Positions 38,090-50,797 are shown, counted from the stretch's first letter. The stretch is DNA of 64,000 bases from Gammaproteobacteria bacterium (GCA_016199745.1 JACQFZ010000008.1:1-64000), one strand, 5' to 3'. Numbers and translations are program-made. Notes: generated by a model from the sequence alone, not told the origin.

Positions 38090-39034
38090 ATGGCACGCCA
38101 GAGCAGCAGCCGACTTTATTACAAGCAAAACCGCCTCAAACAACTCCGTGCTTTTTGTTGCGCGGCGCAAACAGGCAGCATATCCAAGGCCGCGGAACGG
38201 TTATATCTCGGGCAACCGTCGGTGACATTGCAGATCCAGGCCTTGGAGCGCGAGCTCGGCGTCGCCCTGTTCGAGCGCCGCGGCCCGAAGATTCAGCTGA
38301 CGCCGGATGGGCGCAATCTTTATGAGCTGGCGCAACCGTTGGTACACGGCATCGATACGCTATCCGAGACCTTTGCCGCCGCCAGCGGTCATCTCGAATC
38401 CGGCGAACTGTCCATTGGCGCCGGCGAATCGGCCATCTTGTATTTGTTGCCGGGCCACATCAAAGCGTTTGCCGATCTCTATCCCGGCATTCGCATCAAG
38501 TTACAAAACGTCACCGGCCATGACGGCCTTTCGCTGTTACGGGCCGATGAAGTCGACTTCGCCGTCGGCTCGTTTATCGAGATACCGCACGACATTACCT
38601 ATCATCCGATTTTCAGCTATGACCCGGTGTTGATCACGCCGCTCGGTCATCCGCTGTCGCTGAAAAAGCCGCTCAAGTTGGAAGATATCAGCCCCTACGG
38701 CCTAATCTTGCCACCGCGGCGGCTGTCGACCTGGCGTGTCGTCGACACGGTCTTTCGGCAACACAACGTCGATTACCACGTAACGCTCGAGGCCGGCGGT
38801 TGGGAAGTCGTCAAAAAATATGTCGAGCTCGGGCTCGGTGTTTCCATCGTCAACAGCATTTGCCTAACCGGTAACGAACGCCTCGCGACTCTATCGCTCG
38901 ATCAATATTTCCCTAAGCGTTCCTACGGTCTGGTGCTGCGGCGCGGAAAATTCTTAACCCCACAAGCACGACTGTTCATCGAGATGATGGCGCCGAACAT
39001 GTTCCCGGGTAATTCCGACACCGGCCGCAAGTAA
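38090..39034 (+). CDS. LysR-family regulator, CysB-like
   Basis: A 314-residue LysR-type regulator. The winged helix-turn-helix (about 18-77) has [20 protein letters not shown] and [21 protein letters not shown]. The effector domain keeps the CysB/Cbl-like late block [19 protein letters not shown]. It begins 144 bases from the divergent icd start and is followed by rluE after 16 bases. CysB-like proteins control sulfur assimilation; here the position suggests control of icd or of the nearby glyoxylate genes, which is only inference. Confidence 0.88.
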   Translation: MARQSSSRLYYKQNRLKQLRAFCCAAQTGSISKAAERLYLGQPSVTLQIQALERELGVALFERRGPKIQLTPDGRNLYELAQPLVHGIDTLSETFAAASGHLESGELSIGAGESAILYLLPGHIKAFADLYPGIRIKLQNVTGHDGLSLLRADEVDFAVGSFIEIPHDITYHPIFSYDPVLITPLGHPLSLKKPLKLEDISPYGLILPPRRLSTWRVVDTVFRQHNVDYHVTLEAGGWEVVKKYVELGLGVSIVNSICLTGNERLATLSLDQYFPKRSYGLVLRRGKFLTPQARLFIEMMAPNMFPGNSDTGRK

Positions 39035-39050
39035 TCGCCGGCTTGATCCT

Positions 39051-39593
39051 ATGGCGCGTTTAATCCTGTTCAACAAACCTTTCGGCGTACTCACGCAATT
39101 TACCGACGACGCCGGGCGCGAAACGCTTGCGACTTACATTCCGGTACGCGGCGTCTATCCGGCCGGTCGGCTCGATCGCGACAGTGAAGGATTGTTGTTA
39201 CTAACGGATGACGGCGGCTTGCAACATCGCCTGAGCGACCCACGCCATAAGCAGCCCAAAACGTATTGGGCGCAAGTGGAAGGCGAACCGACCGATAAGG
39301 CGATCGAGCAGTTGTGCCAGGGTGTCCTGCTCGACAATCAGCGAACGCTGCCGGCGCAGGCCCGACGTATCGACGCGCCGGCATTGTGGCCGCGTAACCC
39401 GCCGATACGCTTTCGCAAGAATATTCCGACGTCGTGGCTCGAGATTATGCTGACCGAAGGCCGCAATCGGCAGGTGCGACGGATGACAGCGGCGGTGGGA
39501 TTTCCGACGTTGCGGTTGGTACGTTTTGCCGTTGGACCTTACACCGTTGATGGATTAGCGCCGGGACAGTGGCGTCAGCGTGAACAACAATGA
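39051..39593 (+). CDS. rluE: 23S rRNA pseudouridine synthase RluE
   Basis: A 180-residue RsuA/RluB/E/F-family pseudouridine synthase without an S4 domain, as expected for RluE (23S rRNA position 2457). It starts [19 protein letters not shown]; the catalytic Asp is in [39 protein letters not shown] is the family's C-terminal block. Its place between icd and nudJ-mnmA-purB is the same as in E. coli, except that aceAB is inserted after it. Confidence 0.93.
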   Translation: MARLILFNKPFGVLTQFTDDAGRETLATYIPVRGVYPAGRLDRDSEGLLLLTDDGGLQHRLSDPRHKQPKTYWAQVEGEPTDKAIEQLCQGVLLDNQRTLPAQARRIDAPALWPRNPPIRFRKNIPTSWLEIMLTEGRNRQVRRMTAAVGFPTLRLVRFAVGPYTVDGLAPGQWRQREQQ

Positions 39594-39603
39594 AAAACGT
39601 GCG

Positions 39604-39680
39604 CCCCCCTCTCCCCTTACGGGAGAGGGGAAGGGGGAGAGGGGTGATAATAAAATTTATTAAGCCCCCTCTCCCTTGTT
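39604..39680. repeat. G/C-rich inverted repeat, family 1 relative
   Basis: Just after rluE. ccctctccccttacgggaga then ggggaagggggagaggggtg forms one hairpin (ctctcccc-ttac-ggggagag type), and ccccctctccc at 39664 repeats the left end. It is a shorter, more diverged relative of copies A to C and may end the rluE transcript. Confidence 0.7.
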
Positions 39681-39797
39681 CTATTCCCGCCCAGTGTGCA
39701 CGAAAACCACGTGCACCCGTTCGGCGGCGCGAATGCACGTTAAGTGCATTCGCGAAATCTCCGCCTCACCCCCCGCAAGGGGGGGGGAGGGAGACAC
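39681..39797 (+). repeat. hairpin repeat, family 2 copy 1
   Basis: Begins ttcccgcccagtg, contains cgttcggcgg, a perfect 11-bp hairpin CGCGAATGCAC-GTTAA-GTGCATTCGCG (39728-39754) and ends near ccgcctcacccccc (39760-39773). A second small hairpin (gtgcacg, 39696; cgtgcac, 39710) lies in front. The same framework with a different hairpin sequence is at 56629-56725. No coding role is apparent. Confidence 0.75.
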
Positions 39798-39806
39798 TAC
39801 GTTTAA

Positions 39807-41402
39807 TTAATCGAGCTTCTCGTACAACGGCAACGTCAGGAACTCGGCAAAGTCCGCGGACGTAGACATCTCCTCGAAGATCTTCGCCGCCTCGACATAT
39901 GGCGTGCGCGCGAACGCTTCGTCACCGTGCTCCTTACGGATGTCTTGCAGCGCTTCCGGAATCATCGACTGCACCATCTCGACGGTCACCTTGCGGCCGT
40001 CGTCGAGCTTACCGTGCGGCGAGCGGATCCATTGCCAAACTTGTGAACGCGAGATCTCGGCGGTCGCGGCGTCTTCCATCAAGTTATGAATCGGCACACA
40101 ACCATTGGCAGCGAGCCAAGAACCAAGATACTGAATGCCGATATTGATATTGAGCCGCAGGCCTTTTTCGGTAATGCCGTGGCCCGATTGGAAGTTGAGC
40201 AAGTCGGCGGCCGCTACCTTCACATCGTCGCGCTGCTTGTCGATCTGGTTAGGACGCTCGCCCAACACCTTCTTGAACTCTTCCATGGCGATACCGACCA
40301 ACGCCGGGTGCGCTACCCAACCGCCGTCGTAACCATCACCGGCGTCGCGCGCCTTGTCGGCACGTACGCCAGCCAGCGCCTTTTCGTTGGCGACCGGATC
40401 GTTCTTGATCGGGATCAAGGCGCTCATGCCGCCGATTGCCGGCGCCTTGCGCTTGTGACAAGTCTTTAGCAACAACAAGGCGTAGGCACGCATGAACGGC
40501 ACATTCATCGTGATCTGACTGCGATCGCCGAGACAGAAATTTTCGTTGGCGCGAAATTTTTTGATGCACGAGAAGATGTAGTCCCAACGGCCGGCATTGA
40601 GCCCGGCCGAGTGCTCGCGCAGCTCGTACAAAATTTCGTCCATCTCGAATGCCGCGAGAATCGTCTCGATCAGCACCGTCGCCTTGATCGTACCGCGCGG
40701 AATACTGAGCTCGTCCTGCGCCAGGCAGAACACATCGTTCCATAGCCGCGCCTCGAGGTGGCTCTCCATCTTCGGCAGATAAAAGTATGGGCCGGTGCCG
40801 CGCGCAATTTGCTCGCGCGCGTTGTGAAACAGGAACAACGCGAGATCGAATATGCCACCGGACACACGTTGGCCGTCGACGCGCACGTTCTTCTCGTCGA
40901 GATGCCAACCGCGCGGGCGCACGACTAACGTCGCCACGCTATCCTTCAACTGATAATGCTTGCCACCGGCGTCGAGCGAAATCGTGCGCCGTACGGCGTC
41001 GCGCATGTTGATCTGACCATGGATCTGATTGCTCCAGTTCGGCGCATTCGAATCCTCAAAATCGGCCATGTACGAATCCGCGCCCGAGTTGAGCGCGTTA
41101 ATTACCATCTTGCGATCCACCGGGCCGGTGATTTCGACACGGCGGCGTTGTAAGTCTTTCGGCACCGGCGCAATCGACCAATCGCTGGCACGAATGGCTT
41201 GGGTCTCCAGCAAGAAATTCGGCACTTCACCGGCGTCGAGCCGATGCTGACGCTCAGCGCGAAGCGCCAACAACTGGCGACGGCGCGGTTCAAACGTGCG
41301 GTGCAACTTGGCGATAAATTGCATCGCCGCTGGGGTAAGAATCTGGGCGAACTCCGGCGAGATTGGCGCCGTAATTTCTACATCGGCAGGCATCGTGCTC
41401 AT
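39807..41402 (-). CDS. aceB: malate synthase A
   Basis: About 531 residues. It condenses glyoxylate with acetyl-CoA to malate, second step of the glyoxylate shunt. The typical MSA blocks are present: [72 protein letters not shown] and, near the end, [13 protein letters not shown]. Three starts are possible; ATG 41402 or ATG 41393 (MPADVEI) both fit the family, and the longer frame runs through a hairpin and is unlikely. It follows aceA on the same strand. Confidence 0.93.
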   Translation of the reverse strand: MSTMPADVEITAPISPEFAQILTPAAMQFIAKLHRTFEPRRRQLLALRAERQHRLDAGEVPNFLLETQAIRASDWSIAPVPKDLQRRRVEITGPVDRKMVINALNSGADSYMADFEDSNAPNWSNQIHGQINMRDAVRRTISLDAGGKHYQLKDSVATLVVRPRGWHLDEKNVRVDGQRVSGGIFDLALFLFHNAREQIARGTGPYFYLPKMESHLEARLWNDVFCLAQDELSIPRGTIKATVLIETILAAFEMDEILYELREHSAGLNAGRWDYIFSCIKKFRANENFCLGDRSQITMNVPFMRAYALLLLKTCHKRKAPAIGGMSALIPIKNDPVANEKALAGVRADKARDAGDGYDGGWVAHPALVGIAMEEFKKVLGERPNQIDKQRDDVKVAAADLLNFQSGHGITEKGLRLNINIGIQYLGSWLAANGCVPIHNLMEDAATAEISRSQVWQWIRSPHGKLDDGRKVTVEMVQSMIPEALQDIRKEHGDEAFARTPYVEAAKIFEEMSTSADFAEFLTLPLYEKLD

Positions 41403-41425
41403 GCTCTTGATGCGGTAAGGATGGG

Positions 41426-41455
41426 GCGTCACGCCTGCGTAGGCAGGCGTGACGC
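41426..41455. terminator. perfect 13-bp hairpin between aceA and aceB
   Basis: gcgtcacgcctgc (41426-41438), loop gtag, gcaggcgtgacgc (41443-41455). A perfect stem in the 80-base gap between the aceA stop and the aceB start. There is no T run on either side, so it may slow the polymerase, protect the aceA mRNA 3' end, or lower aceB expression, as found for intergenic hairpins in other operons. Confidence 0.6.
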
Positions 41456-41484
41456 ACTCAACGCGGATCATAACTATCTGGCGC

Positions 41485-42798
<1,314 letters not shown>

Positions 42799-43072
42799 TA
42801 TTGGCTTCTCCAATCGGAAACTTGAGTGTGCTCCGCCCTGGGACAAGCCGTCGAAAAGGGTCGGGACACGAACGGGGTGCGAGTGTAGGGATAGTGGAAT
42901 GATTAACCAAAGAAAATATATCAATGGAGTCTATTAAAAAAACGATTAGAAAGAACGTGGGTGTAGGGTCTTCCCCCTAATTAGCGCTGGCCGGAGTACG
43001 TAATCAAAGGCTTAGACCGAAAAGCTAAGCCGTACCCTTTCATCGCCCCCTCTCTGCGGTAAACTTACCCGC
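42799..43072. promoter_or_regulatory. divergent promoter region between aceA and nudJ
   Basis: A 274-base gap between divergent genes. It contains the A/T-rich block 42900-42955 (aaagaaaatatatcaatgga and ctattaaaaaaacgatt), unlike the surrounding GC-rich DNA. That suggests the aceA promoter and a regulator site, but I cannot assign exact -10 and -35 boxes. Confidence 0.4.
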
Positions 43073-43534
43073 ATGATTTGGAAGCCGAATGTCACCGTCG
43101 CCGCCATCGCCGAGCAAGATGGCCGTTTCTTATTAGTAGAGGAGCGGGATAACCGCGCGCTGGTACTGAACCAACCGGCCGGGCACCTGGACGAGGGCGA
43201 AAGCCTGATTGCCGCGGTTATTCGCGAAACCCTCGAAGAAACAGCCTGGCACTTCGCACCGCAGGCACTCCTCGGCATCTACCGCTGGCAACACCCTTCT
43301 AAAGGGACCACTTACCTGCGTTTTGCCTTTATCGGCCGGGCGTTGGAACATGAACCGAACCGCGTGCTCGACGACGGCATTGTCCGCGCCCTTTGGCTGA
43401 CTCCGGCCGAGATCCAGCAACAAGCCAGCCGCCACCGCAGCCCGCAGGTACAGCGCTGCATCGATGACTATCGCGCCGGACGGCGCTATCCTCTCGATCT
43501 GCTCGCCGATCTCGACTACGCCGCAAAACCATGA
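43073..43534 (+). CDS. nudJ: Nudix hydrolase NudJ
   Basis: A 153-residue Nudix enzyme. The Nudix box is [23 protein letters not shown] (about 43-65), complete except for small variations; the start [21 protein letters not shown] is typical of NudJ, which hydrolyses nucleoside di- and triphosphates and thiamine pyrimidine pyrophosphate. The stop codon overlaps the mnmA start by ATGA, so both are translated together, as in E. coli. Confidence 0.9.
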   Translation: MIWKPNVTVAAIAEQDGRFLLVEERDNRALVLNQPAGHLDEGESLIAAVIRETLEETAWHFAPQALLGIYRWQHPSKGTTYLRFAFIGRALEHEPNRVLDDGIVRALWLTPAEIQQQASRHRSPQVQRCIDDYRAGRRYPLDLLADLDYAAKP

Positions 43535-44649
43535 ACCCTACTTCCTGCGAACGGATCGTCGTCGGACTCTCCGGCGGCGTCGATTCTGCCGTGTCCGCGC
43601 TGCTGCTGAAGCAGCAGGGCTACGAAGTGCTCGGCGTCTTCATGAAGAACTGGGAAGAAGACGATTCTGACACTCATTGCGCGGCCCTCGAAGACCTGAA
43701 AGCGGCGCAAGCGGTATGCGACCGCTTGGAGATTCCGCTCAAGGCGGTCAATTTCTCGGCTGAATACTGGGACGGTGTATTCGAACGCTTCCTGGCCGAA
43801 CATCGCGCCGGTCGCACGCCGAATCCAGACGTGCTGTGCAACAAAGAGATCAAATTCAAAGCATTCCTCGACTACGCCCTTGATCTCGGCGCCACGCGCA
43901 TCGCTACCGGCCACTATGCGCGGCTGGCGCAGCGCGATGGTCGCGCGCACCTACTCAAGGCACACGACCTTAATAAGGACCAGACTTACTTCTTGCACGC
44001 GCTCGACGAACCGGCGCTAGCACGCACCGTGTTTCCGATCGGCGAGCTCACCAAGCCCGACGTACGGGCTATTGCCGAAAAGGCTGGCCTGCCCAACTAC
44101 GCCCGCCCCGACAGTACCGGCATTTGCTTCATCGGCGAGCGCAACTACAAAAACTTCCTCGAACGCTACCTACCGCCGCAACCCGGCGATATGCGCACGT
44201 TGCAAGGCGAATGCAAGGGCCGCCACGACGGGCTGATGTACTACACGCTCGGTCAACGCCATGGCCTAGGGCTCGGTGGCGCCGGCGACGCTTGGTATGT
44301 CGTGCGCAAAGACATGGCGAGCAACACGCTGTATGTAGCGCAGGGCGAGCATCATCCGGCGCTGTATCACGATACCCTCGTTGGCATTGATGCCCATTGG
44401 ATTCACGGCGCGCCGCCGGCTGGTTCTCGCCTACAAGCCAAGACCCGTTACCGCCAGAGCGATCAGGCGTGCCAGGTAGAACCACGCTCGGATGGCGCGG
44501 TACACGTCGTGTTTGATACGCCGCAGCGAGCACTGACGCCGGGCCAGTCGGTCGTGTTTTACCAGGACGATGAATGCCTCGGCGGCGCCGTTATCGATAT
44601 CATCGCTACAACTCACGAGCACGCGGCGCGCGCCGCGTCGAGCAGTTAG
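43531..44649 (+). CDS. mnmA: tRNA 2-thiouridylase MnmA
   Basis: A 372-residue enzyme that puts sulfur on U34 of tRNAs for Lys, Glu and Gln. The PP-loop is GLSGGVDSA (12-20). The two catalytic cysteines are C103 ([11 protein letters not shown]) and C198 ([12 protein letters not shown]), and the tRNA-binding LARHE-like region [13 protein letters not shown] follows the first. Gene order nudJ-mnmA-purB is as in E. coli, but the hflD gene that normally sits between mnmA and purB is absent. Confidence 0.96.
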   Translation: MNPTSCERIVVGLSGGVDSAVSALLLKQQGYEVLGVFMKNWEEDDSDTHCAALEDLKAAQAVCDRLEIPLKAVNFSAEYWDGVFERFLAEHRAGRTPNPDVLCNKEIKFKAFLDYALDLGATRIATGHYARLAQRDGRAHLLKAHDLNKDQTYFLHALDEPALARTVFPIGELTKPDVRAIAEKAGLPNYARPDSTGICFIGERNYKNFLERYLPPQPGDMRTLQGECKGRHDGLMYYTLGQRHGLGLGGAGDAWYVVRKDMASNTLYVAQGEHHPALYHDTLVGIDAHWIHGAPPAGSRLQAKTRYRQSDQACQVEPRSDGAVHVVFDTPQRALTPGQSVVFYQDDECLGGAVIDIIATTHEHAARAASSS

Positions 44650-44712
44650 CCCCAAGCGCGGACATGCGCCGCGCAAACGGTTTAAAATACACCCGAATTT
44701 TAAGGAGCTTAA

Positions 44713-46152
<1,440 letters not shown>

Positions 46153-46257
46153 CCTTAGCAATCATCTTTCCCACCCCACTTCCCCGACACCGGGGAAGCT
46201 TGGGGTACGGCTCTATACTTTGTAGAATCCAGCGACATTAAGCCGATTGAACGAAAG

Positions 46258-46764
46258 ATGGCGGCCGATACCCCCCCACCGACCACGCCGTTAAGCGAAG
46301 GCCCGCTTCGCGGCCGCGAAGCGCTGTCAGCGGCGCTGGCGGCGTTGATCCAGCAAACGCAACGCGAGCTGCGTTTATACGCACCGCGACTCGATCGGAC
46401 GGTGTTCAATGTGAGCATCGTCAGTAGCGCCCTCACCGCCTTTGCCACTCACCACCCACGCAATCGCGTCTGCCTACTGGTCGACAATGCGGCTGACACC
46501 CTGCGCGATAACGACCGGCTGAGTGCCGCCATCCAGCGGTTAGCCGGCAACATCGACGTGCGTGAGTTCGACGAGAACGATCGCGGCGCCGGTGATCTCT
46601 TTCTCGTCAGCGATCGCGCCGGCCACATACTGCAAGACGACATAACGCGCACCGAAGCCATCGTCGTGCTGAATACTCCGCGCGAAACAGTAGCGCTCAT
46701 CGAGCGCTTCAACAACCAATGGGAACGCGGAGTACGCGTTGCCCTGCGCCCGCTCGGCCTATGA
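46258..46764 (+). CDS. uncharacterised PLD-like protein (DUF7931-type)
   Basis: A 168-residue cytoplasmic protein without signal peptide. LRLYAPRLDRTVFNVSIVSSAL, RNRVCLLVDNAAD and GDLFLVSDRAGHILQDD suggest half of a phospholipase D-like fold, but neither HKD histidine motif is present, so catalysis is unlikely. I think it belongs to a conserved gammaproteobacterial family next to NlpC/P60 or acyltransferase genes; name uncertain. Its stop codon overlaps the next start by ATGA. Confidence 0.65.
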   Translation: MAADTPPPTTPLSEGPLRGREALSAALAALIQQTQRELRLYAPRLDRTVFNVSIVSSALTAFATHHPRNRVCLLVDNAADTLRDNDRLSAAIQRLAGNIDVREFDENDRGAGDLFLVSDRAGHILQDDITRTEAIVVLNTPRETVALIERFNNQWERGVRVALRPLGL

Positions 46765-47234
46765 CACGGCATTGGCAACAACTGGCATTCAGTACGATCG
46801 GTCTGATGCTGTTGGCCTTTAGCGGCTGCTCGACCGTTCCGCAACGAACCGATGCCGGCGCTGGCGCGCGTGCCGTCGAATATGCGCTAAAACTGCAGGG
46901 CACACCGTATCGCTACGGCGGCAACAGCCCGCGCCGCGGTTTCGATTGCAGCGGCCTGGTGCAATACAGCTATAGCCGCGTCGGCCTGCATCTGCCGCGA
47001 AGCACGGACGAACAATGGGCGCATTCCCGCCCAGTCGACGACGACGATCTGCGTCCGGGAGATTTGCTGTTCTTCGATCAAGACGGCAAAACCAACTCCC
47101 ACGTCGGCATGTATATCGGCGACGATCGCTTTGTGCATGCGCCATCGCGCGGCAAGCGCGTTTCCGTCGGCAACGTTGACGACCCCTATTGGCGCGAACA
47201 TTATGCCGGGGCGCGACGGCCGCTGGTTGAATAG
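46761..47234 (+). CDS. NlpC/P60-family lipoprotein
   Basis: A 157-residue peptidoglycan endopeptidase. The lipobox is LLAFSGC (Cys about 23), so the enzyme is probably anchored in the outer membrane. The catalytic domain has RGFDCSGLVQYSYSRVG (Cys nucleophile), NSHVGMYIGDD (His) and FVHAPSRGKRV (second His). Such enzymes cut the D-Glu to diaminopimelate bond in stem peptides. Translation is coupled to the PLD-like gene (ATGA overlap), which favours ATG 46761 over the upstream in-frame start. Confidence 0.9.
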   Translation: MTRHWQQLAFSTIGLMLLAFSGCSTVPQRTDAGAGARAVEYALKLQGTPYRYGGNSPRRGFDCSGLVQYSYSRVGLHLPRSTDEQWAHSRPVDDDDLRPGDLLFFDQDGKTNSHVGMYIGDDRFVHAPSRGKRVSVGNVDDPYWREHYAGARRPLVE

Positions 47235-47237
47235 GTC

Positions 47238-48077
47238 GTGCGCCTCCGTCACCTTTGCGCGATCTTCCTGTTGTACTTCAGCAGCACGGCGCTTGCCGCC
47301 GAAACGCTGCAAATTTTCCAACTACGGAATCGACCGGCCGAAGAATTGGCGCCACTGATTCAACCGTTGTTGCAGCCGAATGAAGGCATGAGCGGCAGCG
47401 GCTATCAACTATTTATCCGCGCTGACGAATCGCGCCGCAGCGAGATCCAACGACTCATCAATGCACTCGACGTCGCCCGTCGGCAATTACGCATCACCGT
47501 GCGCCAAACCGTCGCGCGCGATACCGATACGACCGACCTCGGTGTTTCCGGCGATGCCGGTAACGACCGTGCGCGCGTGCACATACCGCGCACAACTCCC
47601 GAGCGCAACGGCGTCATCATCAAACGTAACGGTGTGCGCATCGACAGCGGCACGACGCAAACGACCCAGCGTGACGATGTCACGCAATTCGTCACTACCC
47701 TCGACGGCGCCCATGCATTCGTCCGCGTCGGCCAATCGGTGCCGCACGTGAGCCGCATCTTAACGCTCACCGGCCACCAAACCGTGCTCCAGCAAGGCGT
47801 GGTGTTGCAGGATGTCATCACCGGTTTCGACGTCGTGCCGCGCGTTCAAGGCGAACGCATTCAACTCGAGATTACGCCGCGCTTGGCGCGGCTAGCCAAT
47901 CCGTCGACTGGTCTAGTCGATTTTCAAGAGTACGCAACGACCGTGCTGGTGAAGCCCGGCGAATGGATCGATATCGGCGGTCTCAGCGGTAACGGCGCCG
48001 ACGTACGCCGCGCCATTTTGGAAAGTGCGACTACGCAAACGAGCGAACGCCGGACGATTCTCCTCAAAGCGGAATGA
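47238..48077 (+). CDS. secretin-like protein, short
   Basis: A 279-residue exported protein (signal peptide LCAIFLLYFSSTALA). The first part ETLQIFQLRNRPAEELAPLIQPLL resembles the N0/NolW-type domain of secretins and TonB receptors. The C-terminal part (VVPRVQGERIQLEITPRLA ... VLVKPGEWIDIGGLSG) resembles the secretin beta-domain, but the protein is too short for a full channel. Start is GTG 47238, three bases after the preceding stop codon. Function unknown; perhaps a periplasmic or outer-membrane assembly factor. Confidence 0.7.
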   Translation: MRLRHLCAIFLLYFSSTALAAETLQIFQLRNRPAEELAPLIQPLLQPNEGMSGSGYQLFIRADESRRSEIQRLINALDVARRQLRITVRQTVARDTDTTDLGVSGDAGNDRARVHIPRTTPERNGVIIKRNGVRIDSGTTQTTQRDDVTQFVTTLDGAHAFVRVGQSVPHVSRILTLTGHQTVLQQGVVLQDVITGFDVVPRVQGERIQLEITPRLARLANPSTGLVDFQEYATTVLVKPGEWIDIGGLSGNGADVRRAILESATTQTSERRTILLKAE

Positions 48078-48092
48078 CGTATACTCGCGCGC

Positions 48093-49253
48093 ATGAATAA
48101 GCGCGAGCTTTCGTTGCTCCTCGATCTTCTCCGCCAACCGACCGCACCATTCCGCGAACAACGCGTCATCGACTTCGTCAGCGCTGCGCTGCGCGCCGGT
48201 AGCGTACCGTTCTTCATCGATCCGATCGGCAACATCGTCGTCGGTTGCAGCTCGCGCAAGGAATACGCGCAGCGGGTGCGCATGCACACCCGCGAACCGC
48301 TGCGGTTGTACGTGGCGCATATGGACCATCCGGGATTTCATGGGGTGCGCTGGCGCGGACCCGATCGATTGCACGTCGACTGGCACGGTGGTGCACCACT
48401 GCGACATCTGGCCGGAGCGCCGGTGTGGGTTGCCGACAACGGTGGCGGCGTACATTCCGGAAAGATGCAATCGGCACGGCTGACGGCCAGCGGTCGTACA
48501 ATTCAAACGGCGGAAATAAAACTCACGCTCGCCAAACCGCGAGCGCGCGCCGAAACGCTTTACGGTGGTTTCGGTTTTCGCGCGCCGGTATGGCAACGCG
48601 GTCGCACGCTATATACCAAAGCGGCCGACGACCTAGTCGGCGTATACGCCATCGTTGCGACCGCGCTCGACCTCTATCGCAAACGCAAACGCGCGCCTTT
48701 TATCGGACTGCTCACGCGCGCCGAGGAAGTCGGCTTCATCGGTGCTATCGGTCACTTCGAGCTCGGCTGGTTGCGGCCGGCGAAACGTCCGGTAATCTGC
48801 ATCAGTCTTGAAACATCGCGCACGCTGCCGGGCGCAGTAATCGGCAAAGGACCGGTCGTACGCTTAGGCGATCGACGCACGGTGTTCGAACCGAACGCGC
48901 TTAACGTGCTAACGCAACTCGCGCAACGGCTGCTGCCGGGGCGCCACCAACGCCGCATTATGGATGGCGGCACTTGCGAAGCGACCGCCGCCACCGTGTA
49001 CGGCTTAACCGCGATTGGTTTGTCCGTGCCGCTTGGCAATTATCACAATCAAAGTTTTCAGGGCGGCCCGGATTCGCGCGGAGCGGACGGCCCGGCGCCG
49101 GAATTCGTCAACCTGGATGATGTTGAGGGTATGTTGACGCTGTGCCGCGGTTTATTACGTCCAGGCCTGGGCTGGAACGCGGCCTGGAAAGTCGAGCAAC
49201 GCGCCTATCAGCGCCGTTTAAGGGATTCTCAGCGTCTGCTGAAGTCGTCCTAA
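48093..49253 (+). CDS. M42-like metallopeptidase
   Basis: A 386-residue member of the M42/M20 co-catalytic zinc aminopeptidase group. Zinc ligands and catalytic residues can be placed in AHMDHPGFH (His, Asp), TKAADDLVGVYA (bridging Asp), TRAEEVGFIGA (catalytic Glu and zinc Glu), CISLETS and the last His in LGNYHNQ. The insertion between the first two motifs is the dimerisation domain. The substrate is unknown. It ends the four-gene set that began at 46258. Confidence 0.85.
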   Translation: MNKRELSLLLDLLRQPTAPFREQRVIDFVSAALRAGSVPFFIDPIGNIVVGCSSRKEYAQRVRMHTREPLRLYVAHMDHPGFHGVRWRGPDRLHVDWHGGAPLRHLAGAPVWVADNGGGVHSGKMQSARLTASGRTIQTAEIKLTLAKPRARAETLYGGFGFRAPVWQRGRTLYTKAADDLVGVYAIVATALDLYRKRKRAPFIGLLTRAEEVGFIGAIGHFELGWLRPAKRPVICISLETSRTLPGAVIGKGPVVRLGDRRTVFEPNALNVLTQLAQRLLPGRHQRRIMDGGTCEATAATVYGLTAIGLSVPLGNYHNQSFQGGPDSRGADGPAPEFVNLDDVEGMLTLCRGLLRPGLGWNAAWKVEQRAYQRRLRDSQRLLKSS

Positions 49254-49256
49254 ACA

Positions 49257-49278
49257 CCGCGTCGGGATTCCGACGCGG
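49257..49278. terminator. hairpin after the M42-like gene
   Basis: ccgcgtcgg (49257-49265), loop gatt, ccgacgcgg (49270-49278): a perfect 9-bp GC stem four bases beyond the stop codon. No T run follows, so termination would be factor-dependent, or the hairpin may only protect the mRNA end. Confidence 0.55.
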
Positions 49279-49340
49279 CCCTGCCATTTATCCGTTCGTC
49301 CAGGCGGTTTGTCTGCCTTGGTCGTTCCGGCCGCAGTGCT

Positions 49341-50747
49341 GTGCCATATTTTTTTGAGAACCCCAATCGGTTTATTACCCGCGTGCCAAGCATTTTTCAG
49401 AAGCACTGTCCGGAATGTTCTGCCACGAACGACTCTCAGTCGGTCATGTGCGAGTGCGGTTATTGTTTCGATCCCGACGCCCTGCAAGGCGATGCCGCCG
49501 TCGAATATGAATTGCAACAATTGCGACTGCTGCGCGATTACCTCGCCGCCCGCGTCGTTCAGGCCGAAGCGACGATGCTCGTCGCCCGCCAGGATGCCGT
49601 GTTCGATCGCGCGAACACTTACAAAGCCGCGCAAGCATTAGCCGCCGAACAGGCGCTGCATACGGCGCGGGCCCAGCTCGATGCGCACTTAGTACGTGAA
49701 GCGCAATTGCAACCTAAAGTCGGCGCGACGCCGGCGCAACCGGTGGTCGAAACCGTCGTCATCGAGGCGCCGGTCGAGACAGTAGTCGAAACAATAATGG
49801 TTGAAGCGCTAACCCTCGAAGCCGCGCCGATTGCACCATCACCGATCAAAAAAGCAGAATTCGTCGAGACAGCGAAATTGATCGCGGCACCCGAATTTGA
49901 AACGACCTCGACACTATCACCGCCACCAACGATTGTCGAAATCGCCATCATCGACGCCGCGCCCGTTGTGCCGGTCGAAAAACCAAAACCGATCGAGCCG
50001 CCGACAGCCCGCGCGACACCCCTGCCCATAGTTGTGCACACGTCTAAAGGAGCCACTACCGCGCCGGCTGAACGCTCGAGCAAACATACCTTGGCGGAAG
50101 CACAAAAAACGTTGAAGGCGGTTCAAGCCAAACGCGCCAAACAAGTCGCGAAAGTCATACCGCCGGCACCGCTACCGAAGTCCATCCCGACACCACCGAC
50201 TATCGCCTCGCCGAAACCGGACGCCAGCTTTAACCGTGCCCAGGCAGCGAAAGCGGAAGCCGTCGTGCGCAACAAAGCCGCACCCTCGCCCGCTACGAAA
50301 CCCGCGAAGTCAACGGCGAAGCCAGTCACCACGCCCAAGCTGCCAACGGTCGCTCTGGCCAAACCAACAACGTCTGAAGTCAAAGTAGCTGCGCCGCCTG
50401 AATCAAAACCGGCGGCGGTGGCAAGGCAGGAATGTCCAAACTGCACGGCGATGCTGCCAATCGACACCAAGCGTTGTACCTGTGGTTACACCGCACCGAG
50501 TGAAACCTCGGAAATGCCGTCGGTCTCGCTCGACCTTGCCGCCAAAACGCCGGCGATAGAAACGGCGCCACAAGCCAAGCAAGAGTGTCCCAACTGCACG
50601 GCAACCGTGCCGATCGGCGCGAACCACTGCCGTTGCGGCTACGCGTTCGCGACCAGTTCCGAAGAAGTCCCGGCAATTACACTCGACGCGACGGCGCTCG
50701 CTATTCTCGCTCTCGACAACAGCGGCCAGATTACACGCCGGCGTTAA
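49341..50747 (+). CDS. zinc-ribbon and coiled-coil protein with three ribbons
   Basis: Up to 468 residues, with no recognisable enzyme domain. An N-terminal zinc ribbon (CPEC...CECGYCF, about 22-43) is followed by an alpha-helical stretch (YELQQLRLLRDYLAARVVQAE ...), a long Pro/Ala/Lys-rich low-complexity linker (about 130-380) and two more ribbons (CPNC...CTCGY, CPNC...CRCGY). The start is uncertain: GTG 49341 or GTG 49383. A related 188-residue protein is encoded on the other side of htpG. I do not know the function; such ribbons usually bind protein or RNA. Confidence 0.7.
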   Translation: MPYFFENPNRFITRVPSIFQKHCPECSATNDSQSVMCECGYCFDPDALQGDAAVEYELQQLRLLRDYLAARVVQAEATMLVARQDAVFDRANTYKAAQALAAEQALHTARAQLDAHLVREAQLQPKVGATPAQPVVETVVIEAPVETVVETIMVEALTLEAAPIAPSPIKKAEFVETAKLIAAPEFETTSTLSPPPTIVEIAIIDAAPVVPVEKPKPIEPPTARATPLPIVVHTSKGATTAPAERSSKHTLAEAQKTLKAVQAKRAKQVAKVIPPAPLPKSIPTPPTIASPKPDASFNRAQAAKAEAVVRNKAAPSPATKPAKSTAKPVTTPKLPTVALAKPTTSEVKVAAPPESKPAAVARQECPNCTAMLPIDTKRCTCGYTAPSETSEMPSVSLDLAAKTPAIETAPQAKQECPNCTATVPIGANHCRCGYAFATSSEEVPAITLDATALAILALDNSGQITRRR

Positions 50748-50761
50748 AACAGTTTTCACCG

Positions 50762-50797
50762 AGCCCTCTCTCCTTATGGGAGAGAGGGCTTATTTTT
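50762..50797. terminator. terminator between the zinc-ribbon gene and htpG
   Basis: agccctctctcc-ttat-gggagagagggct forms a 12-bp stem with 4-base loop (50762-50790), followed on the plus strand by TATTTTTAATTT. It clearly ends the zinc-ribbon transcript and also lies 13 bases beyond the htpG stop codon. The stem resembles the family 1 repeats. Confidence 0.88.
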
